This document shows positions 26,009 through 34,498 of a DNA stretch of 64,000 nucleotides, one piece after another. The stretch covers positions 992,001 to 1,056,000 of the forward strand of contig NZ_MWFK01000001.1 of NCBI RefSeq assembly GCF_002078175.1, in the 5' to 3' direction. The stretch's first letter is position 1. Each line of letters starts with the position of its first letter. The translations under genes were made by a program, and so were the position numbers. The DNA is from Streptomyces sp. M41(2017). GTDB taxonomy: Bacteria > Actinomycetota > Actinomycetes > Streptomycetales > Streptomycetaceae. Below the pieces are notes generated by a model that was not told the DNA's origin, did no database searches, and saw nothing but the letters and a program-made list of their open reading frames with translations.

Positions 26009-26446
26009 TCACCGGCAGCCGTCCGCGGCCTCGATGAGCCGGGCCGCCTCGCCCAGTGCGGCCCGCAGCACCGCCGGGTCGGTGGCGAGGTCGGCCTCGC
26101 CGGGCGGCAGGAGCCAGTCCGAACCCTCCACCGGGGGCTCGGGCGCCAGCCGCAGGCCGCGGCCCTCCGTCTGGGTGCAGGTGCTGCCCGGCACGTCCCA
26201 GGCGTCCGCGGTGCCCGGCGGCACCAGGAAGCCGAGGGTGTCGCAGTCGTCGTCGTGCAGCACGGGCCCCACGGCGTCTCCTGCGCCGCGGCGCAGGATG
26301 TCGACCGCCTCCAGCCCCTGACGTGCCGGAACGGTCACGAGGTCGCACTCGGCGACCGGGCGCCGGGGGGCGCCGTAGTCCGGGGACGGTCCGTACTGTG
26401 CCGTCGACAGCGGTGTACGTGCCTCGGTGCTCTGCCTGATCTGCAT
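26009..26446 (-). CDS. Conserved hypothetical protein
   Basis: 145 residues, acidic, soluble, no signal peptide. The start is fixed by GGAGG 5 nt before the ATG at 26446. It contains 'LVTVPARQGLEAVDILRRG', 'VGPVLHDDDCDTLGFLVPPG' and 'GSDWLLPPGEADL', then a short helical end. This resembles the N-terminal core of Streptomyces proteins that sit near primase/polymerase-like families (a 'DDDCDTLGFLVPPGTA' strand pair), but I cannot assign a function. It is divergent from the XRE-TPR regulator. Confidence 0.68.
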   Translation of the reverse strand: MQIRQSTEARTPLSTAQYGPSPDYGAPRRPVAECDLVTVPARQGLEAVDILRRGAGDAVGPVLHDDDCDTLGFLVPPGTADAWDVPGSTCTQTEGRGLRLAPEPPVEGSDWLLPPGEADLATDPAVLRAALGEAARLIEAADGCR

Positions 26447-26743
26447 CCCGGCCTCCAACGGAACCCCTCCTCATGACGAGTGGGTCGGGAGTTCGGGCGG
26501 CTCCCGGTCCATCGGGTTCAACGCGCCAGGACGTCAACGGCTACGGCGAAACTGCGCCGCAAAGGATGGCAGTTCATGGCAGATCGTGGATGAGATATCC
26601 GGTTTGTAGCCAAACCCAGCGTGGTGGCGTCGTCACAGCAGGTACGTTCTTGCCCCGCCGGAAGCAGGCATCTACTGGGCACAACCCGGGCAACTCGCCC
26701 CGCCTCCGGCATGGTTCGACGGTTCGCAAGAGAGGGCCCGGCC
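26447..26743. other. Divergent intergenic region
   Basis: 297 bp, less GC-rich than its surroundings. It must carry the promoters of the hypothetical gene and the XRE-TPR gene. No clear repeat or box was seen. Confidence 0.4.
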
Positions 26744-28291
26744 ATGGCGTCGTCAACGGTGACCTCGTCCCCGTCCCCCAGGCCACCCCGGCCGAATCTC
26801 GCCTTCAGGCGGTTGCGCGGCCCGCGCTCCCCCGGCGAGTTCGCCGCGCTGGTCCGGCGGGCCGCGCGCGACATCGGCGAGCGGGTGAGCTGCGACGCGC
26901 GCTACATCGGGCGCGTCGAGGCGGGCGAGATCCGCTGTCCCAACTACGCGTACGAGCGGGTGTTCCTGCACATGTTCCCCGGCCGCACGCTGACCGACCT
27001 GGGTTTCGCACCCCGCTCATGGGTACGCGGACGCGGGGCGCGGGGCACGGACGAGGCGCCCCCCGAGCACCCCACGAGCCCTTCGTCCGCCTCGTACGAG
27101 ACGGACGAGGCGCGAGGGACGTACGAGACGCCGAACCCGTATCACCCCACCCCCTACGAGCCGCAGACCCCGTACGCCGCGCACGATCCGCACGCCCCGT
27201 ACGACCCGCATCCCGGATGCGATCCGTACGCCCCGTACGAGGAACACGGTCAGAACCACGAGGAGAGCGACGTGCAGCGTCGCGCATTCATGACGGGAGG
27301 CACCGCCACCGTGGCGGCGGCCTCACTCGGACCCTTCGCGGTGGCCTTCGGCAACAGCGCCGCGGCCGCCGAACGGCGGGTCCACCGCGCGGGAACCTCC
27401 GAGGCCGGCGCCCTGGAGGAGGCGGTCCGCAAGATCCGGCTGCTGGACGACCGGCACGGGGCCGACGGCCTGTACCGGCGCGCGGCGGCCCCGCTGCGCA
27501 CCGCCTACGAGCTGCTCGACGCCGGCACCACCCGGCGGGCGACCGCCGACCGGCTGTACTCCGGCGCGGGAGAACTGGCCATCTCGGTGGGCTGGCTCGC
27601 CCACGACTCCGGGCGCTTCGACGACGCCCGCTCGCACTACGCGGAGGCGCTCGCGACCGCGCGGATGGCCGACGACGGGGGCCTCGAAGCGCACGCCTTC
27701 TGCAACACCGCGTTCCTCGCCCGTGACGCCGGCCGCCCGCGCGAGGCGGTGCGCGCGGCCCAGGCGGCCCAGCGCGCGGCCCGCCCCCTCGGCTCCCCCC
27801 GCCTGCTCTCGCTGCTCGCGCTGCGCGAGGCGGGCGGCTGGGCGGGACTCGCCGACCGCAGGAGCTGCGAGCAGGCGATGGCCCGTGCGCACGCCCTCTA
27901 CGCGCGCGGCCCCGCCGAGACGGACCCCGAGTGGATGACGTTCTACGGGGAGGCCGAACTGGAGGGTCTGGAGGCGCAGTGCTGGTCGATGCTGGGCGAC
28001 TGGCCCCGGGCGGCCCGGCACGCCCGCCGCGCGGCCGATCTCCAGGACCCGCACTTCACCCGCAACATCGCCCTCTACACCGCCGAGCTGGCCGACGACC
28101 TGGCGCGCGGCGGGCGGCCGGACGAGGCCGCCGTCGCCGGGCTGCGCGTCCTGGAGCTGCTGAGCGAGGTCCAGTCCTCCCGCATCCAGACCATGCTGGC
28201 GGGCACGGCCCGGGTCCTGCTCCCGCACCGCAGGGCCTCGGGCGTCTCGGCGTTCCTGGACCGCCACGCGAGCCTGCCGCGCACGGCATGA
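26744..28291 (+). CDS. XRE-type regulator with Tat-like hydrophobic segment and TPR domain
   Basis: 515 residues. An N-terminal helix-turn-helix (about 25-85; 'EFAALVRRAARDIGERVS' and 'ARYIGRVEAGEIRCPNYAYERVF'), a low-complexity linker of repeated PY/YE dipeptides (about 105-165), an internal RRAFMTGGTATVAAASLGPF segment looking like a Tat signal or membrane helix (about 172-195), and a C-terminal TPR-like helical domain. This order is that of the NsdA/NsdB group of Streptomyces regulators, negative controllers of development and antibiotic production; membership is inferred. GAGAGGG precedes ATG 26744; ATG 26711 is in frame but has a worse site. Confidence 0.78.
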   Translation: MASSTVTSSPSPRPPRPNLAFRRLRGPRSPGEFAALVRRAARDIGERVSCDARYIGRVEAGEIRCPNYAYERVFLHMFPGRTLTDLGFAPRSWVRGRGARGTDEAPPEHPTSPSSASYETDEARGTYETPNPYHPTPYEPQTPYAAHDPHAPYDPHPGCDPYAPYEEHGQNHEESDVQRRAFMTGGTATVAAASLGPFAVAFGNSAAAAERRVHRAGTSEAGALEEAVRKIRLLDDRHGADGLYRRAAAPLRTAYELLDAGTTRRATADRLYSGAGELAISVGWLAHDSGRFDDARSHYAEALATARMADDGGLEAHAFCNTAFLARDAGRPREAVRAAQAAQRAARPLGSPRLLSLLALREAGGWAGLADRRSCEQAMARAHALYARGPAETDPEWMTFYGEAELEGLEAQCWSMLGDWPRAARHARRAADLQDPHFTRNIALYTAELADDLARGGRPDEAAVAGLRVLELLSEVQSSRIQTMLAGTARVLLPHRRASGVSAFLDRHASLPRTA

Positions 28292-28310
28292 CAGCCGCCG
28301 GAGCCGCCGC

Positions 28311-28907
28311 TCAGACGCTCAGGTGTCCGCAGTCGTTCCACGTCTCGATGGCCGGCTCGCCGTAGGCCCAGCCGAGCACCGACAGCGACGTCGGGTTCAG
28401 GCGGACGCGGGCCGCGAAGTCCAGCGGGAGCCCGAGCCAGCGCGCGCCTATCGACCGCAGGATGTGGCCGTGGGCGAAGACCAGCACGTCACGGTCGGCG
28501 GAGCGGGCCCAGGAGACGACCTCGTCCGCGCGCGCGGTGACCTGTTCCAGGGTCTCGCCCCCGGGGACGCCGTCGCGCCAGATGAACCAGCCGGGCCGGA
28601 CCGCCTGGATCTCGGCCGGGGTCATCCCCTCGTAGGCGCCGTAGTCCCACTCCATGAGCGCGTCCCAGGTGTCGGCGCGGTCCCCGAAACCGGCGAGTTC
28701 GCAGGTCTCCCGCGCGCGGACCAGCGGGCTGGTGCGCACCTCGACACCGCGGAGCCCGTCCAGGGGTGGCCGGTGCAGCCGCTCGCCCAGCAGCTTGGCG
28801 CCGCGCCGCCCCTCGTCGAGGAGGGGGATGTCGGTCCTGCCGGTGTGCTTTCCGGACAGCGACCATTCGGTCTGTCCGTGCCGGGCCAGCAGGATGCGCG
28901 GTGCCAT
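28311..28907 (-). CDS. Histidine phosphatase family protein
   Basis: 198 residues. Phosphoglycerate-mutase-like fold with the catalytic RHG motif [21 protein letters not shown], the second Arg in '[15 protein letters not shown]', the Glu of '[10 protein letters not shown]' and the second His in '[14 protein letters not shown]'. It probably acts as a broad-specificity phosphatase, in the way of CobC or acid-phosphatase relatives; the substrate is unknown. It is convergent with the XRE-TPR gene. Confidence 0.9.
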   Translation of the reverse strand: MAPRILLARHGQTEWSLSGKHTGRTDIPLLDEGRRGAKLLGERLHRPPLDGLRGVEVRTSPLVRARETCELAGFGDRADTWDALMEWDYGAYEGMTPAEIQAVRPGWFIWRDGVPGGETLEQVTARADEVVSWARSADRDVLVFAHGHILRSIGARWLGLPLDFAARVRLNPTSLSVLGWAYGEPAIETWNDCGHLSV

Positions 28908-29173
28908 GGAGAAGAGCCTTTCCGGGACGGGCGGCGCGAGGGGGACGGGCACTCGGAACCGCTGACAGGTCGGTCACTCCATCATCGCGCACCGGCGCGC
29001 GAGGCAACCCGGGGGGCGATCTCCGCGTCTTTGAGGACCGGGGGCGCCCCTTCGGCGCGGCCGCACGCACCGTAAAATCCCATGTGGCCACACACCGCCG
29101 TCAGCAGACTGCAGACTGTCGGGTCACGACAGACGAGACGAAGGGCCACGAGCAGATGGGGGAGGGCGATCGG

Positions 29174-30175
29174 ATGCCGCAGACCGATGCACCGCGTACG
29201 GAGGCGGCACCACGCGCCCGTCTGCGCCGGTGGACCGAGCTGCGCAGGTCCGCGGCCGCGCAGGGCCGGCTCCGCTGGTGGACCGAGCTCCCGCTGATAG
29301 TCCTCGTGTACGCCTGCTACTCGGCGGGCCGGCTGCTCGCCCGGGGCGACACCGCCGGCGCGGTCGACCACGGCCTGCAGATCCTGCGGATCGAGAAGGT
29401 CCTCCGCCTCAACGCCGAGCACCCGCTGAACCGGCTGTTCACGCGCGAGGCATGGCTGGGCGTACCCGCCGACTTCTGGTACGCGTCACTGCACTACCTG
29501 GTGACGCCCGCCATCCTCGTCTGGCTGTTCCGCTCCCGGGCCGTCCGCTACCGCGCGGCCCGCACCTGGCTGATGACCTCCACGTTCATCGGTCTGATCG
29601 GCTTCACCCTGCTGCCGACCTGCCCGCCCCGCCTGCTGTCGCCGGGGCACGGCTTCGTCGACACGATGGCCCAGTACAGCGACTACGGCTGGTGGGGCGG
29701 CGAGGCGAGCGCCCCGCGCGGCATGGGCGGGATGACGAACCAGTACGCGGCGATGCCGAGCCTGCACGTCGGCTGGGCACTGTGGTGCGGCGTGATGCTG
29801 TGGCGACACGGCCGGACGCCCGCCGCGAAGGTCGCCGGTGTCGTCTATCCGCTGTTCACCACGATCGTCGTGATGGGCACCGCCAACCACTACTTCCTGG
29901 ACGCCGTCGCGGGCGCCGCCGTGATGGGCGTCGGCCTGCTGCTGACCCCGTTCGTGATGCGCACGGCGAACCGTCTGTGGTCGCTCTTCGAGGGCCGTGT
30001 CCCCTGGGTCGCGGGTGTCGCGCGGGGCGAGGGTTCCGCGATTGTCAGTGCGGGGTGCCAGACTTCCCCGGGTGAACGCATCCCCCGACAGCGCGAGTCC
30101 CGATCCGGACCGGGAGCCGAGCCGGGTGCCTCTCCCGCGGACGCGGGGGACGGCGCTGCGGCAGCAGCTCGCTGA
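29174..30175 (+). CDS. PAP2-superfamily membrane protein (inositol phosphorylceramide synthase-like)
   Basis: 333 residues, five to six predicted membrane helices. The PAP2/aureobasidin-type motifs are 'FTLLPTCPPRLL', 'YAAMPSLHVGWALW' (SxxH with catalytic His) and 'TANHYFLDAVAGA' (the second catalytic His-Asp pair). It would transfer or hydrolyse a lipid-linked phosphate in the membrane. ATG 29174 has GGAGGG 7 nt upstream; ATG 29156 is possible. The last about 35 residues are low-complexity and overlap the nuclease gene by 104 bp, so the true end of the fold is near residue 295. Confidence 0.85.
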   Translation: MPQTDAPRTEAAPRARLRRWTELRRSAAAQGRLRWWTELPLIVLVYACYSAGRLLARGDTAGAVDHGLQILRIEKVLRLNAEHPLNRLFTREAWLGVPADFWYASLHYLVTPAILVWLFRSRAVRYRAARTWLMTSTFIGLIGFTLLPTCPPRLLSPGHGFVDTMAQYSDYGWWGGEASAPRGMGGMTNQYAAMPSLHVGWALWCGVMLWRHGRTPAAKVAGVVYPLFTTIVVMGTANHYFLDAVAGAAVMGVGLLLTPFVMRTANRLWSLFEGRVPWVAGVARGEGSAIVSAGCQTSPGERIPRQRESRSGPGAEPGASPADAGDGAAAAAR

Positions 30176-31307
30176 GCTGCGCGGTCCGGACGTCCCACCG
30201 AAGGCACTGGACGCGCGCGCCCTCGCGGCGCTCGCGGCCAACCCGGGCTGCGACCGCCGGGCCCTGCTGGACGGCGCGGGGGTCGACAAGGCGAAGCTGG
30301 CGGGCGCCCTCGGTGCGCCGTCCGCGTTCGGCCAGTCGCAGTTCGCCTTCATGCGGGGCAACGCGTTCGAGGCACGCGTCAAGGCCGACGGCGGCGCCGA
30401 GCTGCTGCGGCTGGTCCACGAGAAGCTCGACCCCGGCGCCGAGGCACCGGGCTCCGGTGCCGTGCCCGACCTGAGCGCGGTCGGTCCCGAAGGGCGTGCC
30501 GCGCGTACGGCCCTCGCCCTGCGCGAGGCCACCGGCACCGGCGGCTGGACGCTGCTGGACCATCCGATGCTCGCCCTGGACGTCGCGGGTTCCGCCGCGT
30601 TCCTGGAGCCGGACGCGGTGGTCGTGCACCCCGACGGCGGCTGGACGGTCGTCGAGATCAAGTCGTTCCCGATGCTGGACGGTTCGGCCGACCCGGCGAA
30701 GGTGGGCGCCGCCGCCCGGCAGTCCGCGGTGTACGTCCTCGCGCTGGAGGAGGTCGCGGCCCGCATCGAGCCCGCTCCCGAGGTCCGCCACCGCGTCCTG
30801 CTGGTGTGCCCGAAGGACTTCTCCAACCTCCCCACCGCCTCGGCCGTCGACGTGCGCAAGCAGCGTGCCGTCACCCGCCGGCAGCTCGCGCGCCTCACCC
30901 GGGTCGAGGACATCGCGGCGGCCCTGCCCGAGGGCAGCTGCTTCTCCCCCGACCTCCCGGCCGAGGAGCTGATCACGGCCGTCGAGGCGGTTCCCGCGAC
31001 GTACGCGCCCGAATGCCTGTCCGCCTGCGAGCTGGCCTTCCACTGCCGGGCCCGCTCGCGCGCGGCGGGCGCCGTGACCTCCCTGGGCCGCTCCCTGCGG
31101 GCCGAACTGGGCGGTCTGACGACGGTGACCGACGTCCTCGCGGCGGCGCACGGGGAGGCCGGCGATCCGGACGACCCGGCCGTCGCCGCGCTCCGCAGAG
31201 CGGCGTACCTGAGGGCGGAGGCGCTGGGCTCCCGCGCCCCCGTCCCGGCGCAGGTCCCGGCGCGCGCCACCACGGGCGAGGGTCTGGAGGCGACCGCATG
31301 CCGCTGA
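30072..31307 (+). CDS. RecB/Cas4-type PD-(D/E)XK nuclease with Fe-S cysteine set
   Basis: 411 residues. Nuclease motifs: a GNAFE helix, Asp181 in LEPDAVVV, Glu195-x-Lys197 in VVEIKSF, and Gln217-x3-Tyr221 (QSAVY), which together form the D-ExK-QxxxY set of RecB-family nucleases. Four Cys fit the Fe-S cluster seen in AddB, Cas4 and DNA2: Cys60 ahead of the core and Cys315-x3-Cys319-x5-Cys325 after it. It probably cuts single-stranded DNA with the helicase encoded two genes downstream. GTG 30072 lies inside the PAP2 gene and lacks a good ribosome-binding site, so a later start is possible. Its stop overlaps the next ATG by 10 nt. Confidence 0.82.
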   Translation: MNASPDSASPDPDREPSRVPLPRTRGTALRQQLAELRGPDVPPKALDARALAALAANPGCDRRALLDGAGVDKAKLAGALGAPSAFGQSQFAFMRGNAFEARVKADGGAELLRLVHEKLDPGAEAPGSGAVPDLSAVGPEGRAARTALALREATGTGGWTLLDHPMLALDVAGSAAFLEPDAVVVHPDGGWTVVEIKSFPMLDGSADPAKVGAAARQSAVYVLALEEVAARIEPAPEVRHRVLLVCPKDFSNLPTASAVDVRKQRAVTRRQLARLTRVEDIAAALPEGSCFSPDLPAEELITAVEAVPATYAPECLSACELAFHCRARSRAAGAVTSLGRSLRAELGGLTTVTDVLAAAHGEAGDPDDPAVAALRRAAYLRAEALGSRAPVPAQVPARATTGEGLEATACR

Positions 31308-31447
31308 CCTCGACACTCGCCCCGCCGGAAGCGGCCGGGAGCGGTCCGGCCCCGCACCTGGGAGCGGAGGCGTCCGTCACCCCGGCCGCCGTGCCCACGG
31401 CCGCCGCCACCCTGGGCAGGGTGCGGGAGGCACGCACATGTCGCTGA
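31298..31447 (+). CDS. 49-aa chimeric small ORF, copy 1
   Basis: Begins at an ATG overlapping the nuclease stop by 10 nt, with GGAGG 7 nt upstream, and ends 10 nt into the next ATG. The first 8 residues (MPLTSTLA) resemble the start of the 529-aa protein and the last 10 (GRVREARTCR) resemble the nuclease end (GEGLEATACR). Probably a by-product of duplication that keeps translational coupling; it could be a pseudo-ORF rather than a functional peptide. Confidence 0.45.
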   Translation: MPLTSTLAPPEAAGSGPAPHLGAEASVTPAAVPTAAATLGRVREARTCR

Positions 31448-31577
31448 TCTCCACACTCGCCCCGCCGGAAGCGGCCGGGAGCGGTCCGGCCCCGCACCTG
31501 GGAGCGGAGGCGTCCGTCACCCCGGCCGCCGTGCCCACGGCCGGCGCCACCCTGGGCAGGGTGCGGGAGGCACGCAC
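31298..31577 (+). repeat. Two tandem 140-bp repeats at the nuclease/next-gene junction
   Basis: Copy 1 is 31298-31437, copy 2 is 31438-31577; 136 of 140 positions are identical. Each copy starts with an ATG that resembles the start of the gene at 31578 and ends with sequence resembling the 3' end of the nuclease gene, including GGGAGG 7 nt before the next ATG. 140 is not a multiple of 3, so each unit closes its own reading frame. Confidence 0.95.
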
Positions 31578-31587
31578 ATGTCGCTGA
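31438..31587 (+). CDS. 49-aa chimeric small ORF, copy 2
   Basis: Same layout as copy 1: GGGAGG 7 nt before the ATG, 10-nt overlaps at both ends, and a product that differs at three residues (Pro2 to Ser, Thr4 to Ile, Ala36 to Gly). It begins MSLISTLA, identical to the first 8 residues of the downstream 529-aa protein. Confidence 0.45.
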   Translation: MSLISTLAPPEAAGSGPAPHLGAEASVTPAAVPTAGATLGRVREARTCR

Positions 31588-33167
31588 TCTCCACGCTCGC
31601 CCGGCTGGAGGCCGTCGAGAGCGGCCGGGCGCAGCCCACCGCCACCGTGCTGCACCGCCATCTCGTCGAGCGGCCGCTGGTGTTCGTGCCGTTGACCACC
31701 GCGGGCGAGGCGGGAGCGCCGCTGGGCGCGCTCGTCGGCACCGACCGCGACGCGCCGCGCCTGCTGGTCGTGCCACAGCCCCGCGACCGTGACCTGCGGT
31801 TCGCGTTCCTCGCCGAGCTGGCGGACGTCGTCCTGCCGTACATCGACACGTTCGCGGACGTGGTCGAGGCGGCCGAGCGCAGCGACACCGACCCGGAGAC
31901 CGGCAAGCGCGTCAAGGTCGAGGTCGAACTGTGCTCGGACGCGCCGCAGTTGATCGTGCCGGGCCGCGCGGGCATCGAGTTCGTGCGGCTCCTCGGGCGC
32001 TCCACCCGGTTCCGCCGGACCGCCGAGCAGGATCCCGAGGCACCGCATCCGGCGCCGCCGCGGGTGCCGCTGTCCGGGCGCTGGCTCACCCACTTCGGGG
32101 AGCGGGCCCGGGTGCCCGGCTCCGCCCTGCTGCTCGCTCTCACCGACGTGCTCTCGCGGCACTGGGCGACCGGCCAGAGCAGCCTGGAGGACCAGCACCT
32201 CGGAGCGCTGCTGGCCTGGATCGACCCTCCGGAGGGCGAGCCGGGTGCCGAGGCCGCGGTGCGGGCCGAGCTGCAGCGGGACACCCGGGGCCAGTTGGTG
32301 TGGCCGCCCGCCGGCCCCGCCACCGACCCCGCCTTCGACAACCAGCTGCTCGCCCCCGCCATCGAGGCGTACGACCGCGCGCGGACGGCGTTCGCCGCCG
32401 CCGAGGACGGCGTCGAGGCGGACGACCGGCTCGGTGAGCTGACCGCGGCCGAGCGGCGGATCCGTGATCTCGTCGCGAGCGTCACCCGGCCCACCTGGGA
32501 CGCGGTCTGGCAAGGGCTCGACCTGCTGCGCGCCCTGCCGGAGGGACCGCGCGCGGCCGACCGGTGGACCCGGGACCGCTGGTCGTTCACCGGTCACCGC
32601 GACCGGGTGGTGGCGGGCGAACCGCCGCAGCCGCGCCGGGACGACGCGGTCACCGCGGCGAACAAGCTGGCCACGCGCGAGCGGGAACAGGCGCGCCTGG
32701 AAGCGCAGGAGGCACTGGACGACCCGCTGGTGATGGCGGGACGGCGGCTCTCCGGAGAGGCGTTCGCGGGCGTGGTCACCGACGTCGTCATGGCGTACAG
32801 CGAGGGCAAGCGGCCGAGTCCGCGTCCGCTGGTCACCGTCCGCACCGACGACCGCCCGCACCTCGGCGAGCGGGCCAAGGTGTACCGCTCGCTCGGCGGG
32901 AAGCCGCAGTCCGCGGAGTTCGTGGGGTACGAGGACGGGGGTGCCGCCGTGGTGCTGCGGATCACCGACAAGATGGGCCGGGGCAAGGAGCCGGAGGCCG
33001 GGTCCGTGCCGGAGAAGGGGGACCTCCTCTGCTTCACCCTCTTCGAGCACGAGCAGCGCGGCGGCGCCAAGCTGCCCGAGCCGGAGGACACGCCGTGGAC
33101 GCACGGGGGGCCGCCGGGTGAGCCGGACGCGCTGCCGGACCCGGTGACCGAGGAGGACGTCCTGTGA
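31578..33167 (+). CDS. Unrecognised 529-aa protein between nuclease and helicase
   Basis: 529 residues, soluble, no signal peptide and no domain I recognise. The N-terminal third is beta-rich ('LVERPLVFVPLTTAGEAG', 'PRLLVVPQPRDRDLRFAF'). The middle is helical and charged ('AAERRIRDLVASVTRPTWDAVW', 'NKLATREREQARLEAQEALD'), and the C-terminal part ('VVLRITDKMGRGKEPEAGSV', 'EKGDLLCFTLF') looks like a small barrel. The ATG has GGGAGG 7 nt upstream. The stop overlaps the helicase GTG (GTGA). The context suggests a bridging or DNA-recognition subunit of the nuclease-helicase pair; this is inference only. Confidence 0.8.
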   Translation: MSLISTLARLEAVESGRAQPTATVLHRHLVERPLVFVPLTTAGEAGAPLGALVGTDRDAPRLLVVPQPRDRDLRFAFLAELADVVLPYIDTFADVVEAAERSDTDPETGKRVKVEVELCSDAPQLIVPGRAGIEFVRLLGRSTRFRRTAEQDPEAPHPAPPRVPLSGRWLTHFGERARVPGSALLLALTDVLSRHWATGQSSLEDQHLGALLAWIDPPEGEPGAEAAVRAELQRDTRGQLVWPPAGPATDPAFDNQLLAPAIEAYDRARTAFAAAEDGVEADDRLGELTAAERRIRDLVASVTRPTWDAVWQGLDLLRALPEGPRAADRWTRDRWSFTGHRDRVVAGEPPQPRRDDAVTAANKLATREREQARLEAQEALDDPLVMAGRRLSGEAFAGVVTDVVMAYSEGKRPSPRPLVTVRTDDRPHLGERAKVYRSLGGKPQSAEFVGYEDGGAAVVLRITDKMGRGKEPEAGSVPEKGDLLCFTLFEHEQRGGAKLPEPEDTPWTHGGPPGEPDALPDPVTEEDVL

Positions 33168-34498
33168 CCGCCGTCTTCGATCCGGGTGCCGAGGCCGCCC
33201 GCGCCACCGACGCGATCCTGCGCGACACCCTGCACGGCACCGACCGCGGCGTCGTCGTCGACTCGCCTCCCGGCGCCGGGAAGTCGACGCTCGTGGTCCG
33301 CGCGGCTCTCGAACTGGCCGCGGCCGGACGCCCGTTGATGGTCATCGCGCAGACCAACGCGCAGGTCGACGACCTGGTGCTGCGGATCGCCGAGAAGGCC
33401 CCCGAGGTGCCGGTGGGGCGGCTGCACAGCAGCGACTCCGACCCGTACGACAAGGCGCTCGACGGCCTGGACCAGGTCCGCAAGTCGACGAAGGCGGCCG
33501 ACCTGGCGGGCCTGGACGTCGTCATCTCCACCGCTGCGAAGTGGGCCCACGTCAAGGGGGTCGAGCCCTGGCGGCACGCGATCGTGGACGAGGCGTACCA
33601 GATGCGCTCGGACGCGCTGCTCGCCGTCGCGGGACTCTTCGAGCAGGCGCTGTTCGTCGGTGACCCGGGCCAGTTGGACCCGTTCGCCATCGTCGGCTCG
33701 GAACAGTGGGCCGGCCTGTCGTACGACCCGTCCGCGTCCGCGGTGACGACGCTGCTCGCCCACAATCCGCACCTGCCGCAGCACCGGCTGCCGGTGTCCT
33801 GGAGGCTGCCCGCGTCGGCGGCCCCGCTCGTCTCCGACGCCTTCTATCCGTACACCCCGTTCCGCAGCGGCACCGGTCACGCCGACCGGCGGCTGAACTT
33901 CGGCGTCCCGTCGGACCGTTCGGGGACCGACCGGGTCATCGACGAGGCGGCGGAGTCCGGTTGGGGGCTGCTCCAGCTCCCCGCCCGGCACACGCCGCGC
34001 ACGGACCCGGAGGCCGTACGGGCGGTGGCCGAGGTCGTCCGGCGGCTGCTCGACCGGGGCGGCGCGGCCACCTCGGAGCGGGCGCCGGATCCGGTGCCGC
34101 TGACCGCCGACCGGATCGCGGTCGGCACCGCGCACCGGGACCAGGCCGCGGCCGTGCGCGCGGCGCTGTCGGGCCTCGGCGTCACGGACGTCACCGTCGA
34201 CACGGCGAACCGGCTCCAGGGGCGGGAGTTCGACGTCACGGTCGTCCTGCACCCGCTGTCGGGACGGCCCGACGCCACGGCGTTCCATCTGGAGACCGGG
34301 CGGCTGTGCGTGCTCGCCTCCCGGCACCGGCACGCCTGCATCGTGGTGTGCCGCGAGGGCGTGGGCGACCTGCTGGACGACCATCCCTCGACCGAGCCGG
34401 TCCAGCTGGGCGTCACGGTGAAGTTCCCGGACGGTTGGGAGGCCAACCACTCCGTGTTGTCCCATCTGGAGGAACATCGGGTGGCGTGGCGCCCCTGA
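33164..34498 (+). CDS. SF1 (DNA2/UPF1-like) DNA helicase
   Basis: 444 residues. Helicase motifs in order: Walker A SPPGAGKST (about 34-42), Ia-like 'PLMVIAQTNAQVDDLV', Walker B IVDEA (Asp142-Glu143), motif III GDPGQLDPF (166-174), motif IV region 'HRLPVSWRLP', motif V 'DTANRLQGREFDVTVV' and motif VI 'CVLASRHRHACIVV'. This is the AAA_11/AAA_12 arrangement of DNA2/UPF1-type superfamily 1 helicases, shorter than most (no large insert domains). GTG overlaps the preceding stop, so it is translated with the unknown protein. A role in DNA end processing or defence with the nuclease is inferred. Confidence 0.88.
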   Translation: MTAVFDPGAEAARATDAILRDTLHGTDRGVVVDSPPGAGKSTLVVRAALELAAAGRPLMVIAQTNAQVDDLVLRIAEKAPEVPVGRLHSSDSDPYDKALDGLDQVRKSTKAADLAGLDVVISTAAKWAHVKGVEPWRHAIVDEAYQMRSDALLAVAGLFEQALFVGDPGQLDPFAIVGSEQWAGLSYDPSASAVTTLLAHNPHLPQHRLPVSWRLPASAAPLVSDAFYPYTPFRSGTGHADRRLNFGVPSDRSGTDRVIDEAAESGWGLLQLPARHTPRTDPEAVRAVAEVVRRLLDRGGAATSERAPDPVPLTADRIAVGTAHRDQAAAVRAALSGLGVTDVTVDTANRLQGREFDVTVVLHPLSGRPDATAFHLETGRLCVLASRHRHACIVVCREGVGDLLDDHPSTEPVQLGVTVKFPDGWEANHSVLSHLEEHRVAWRP

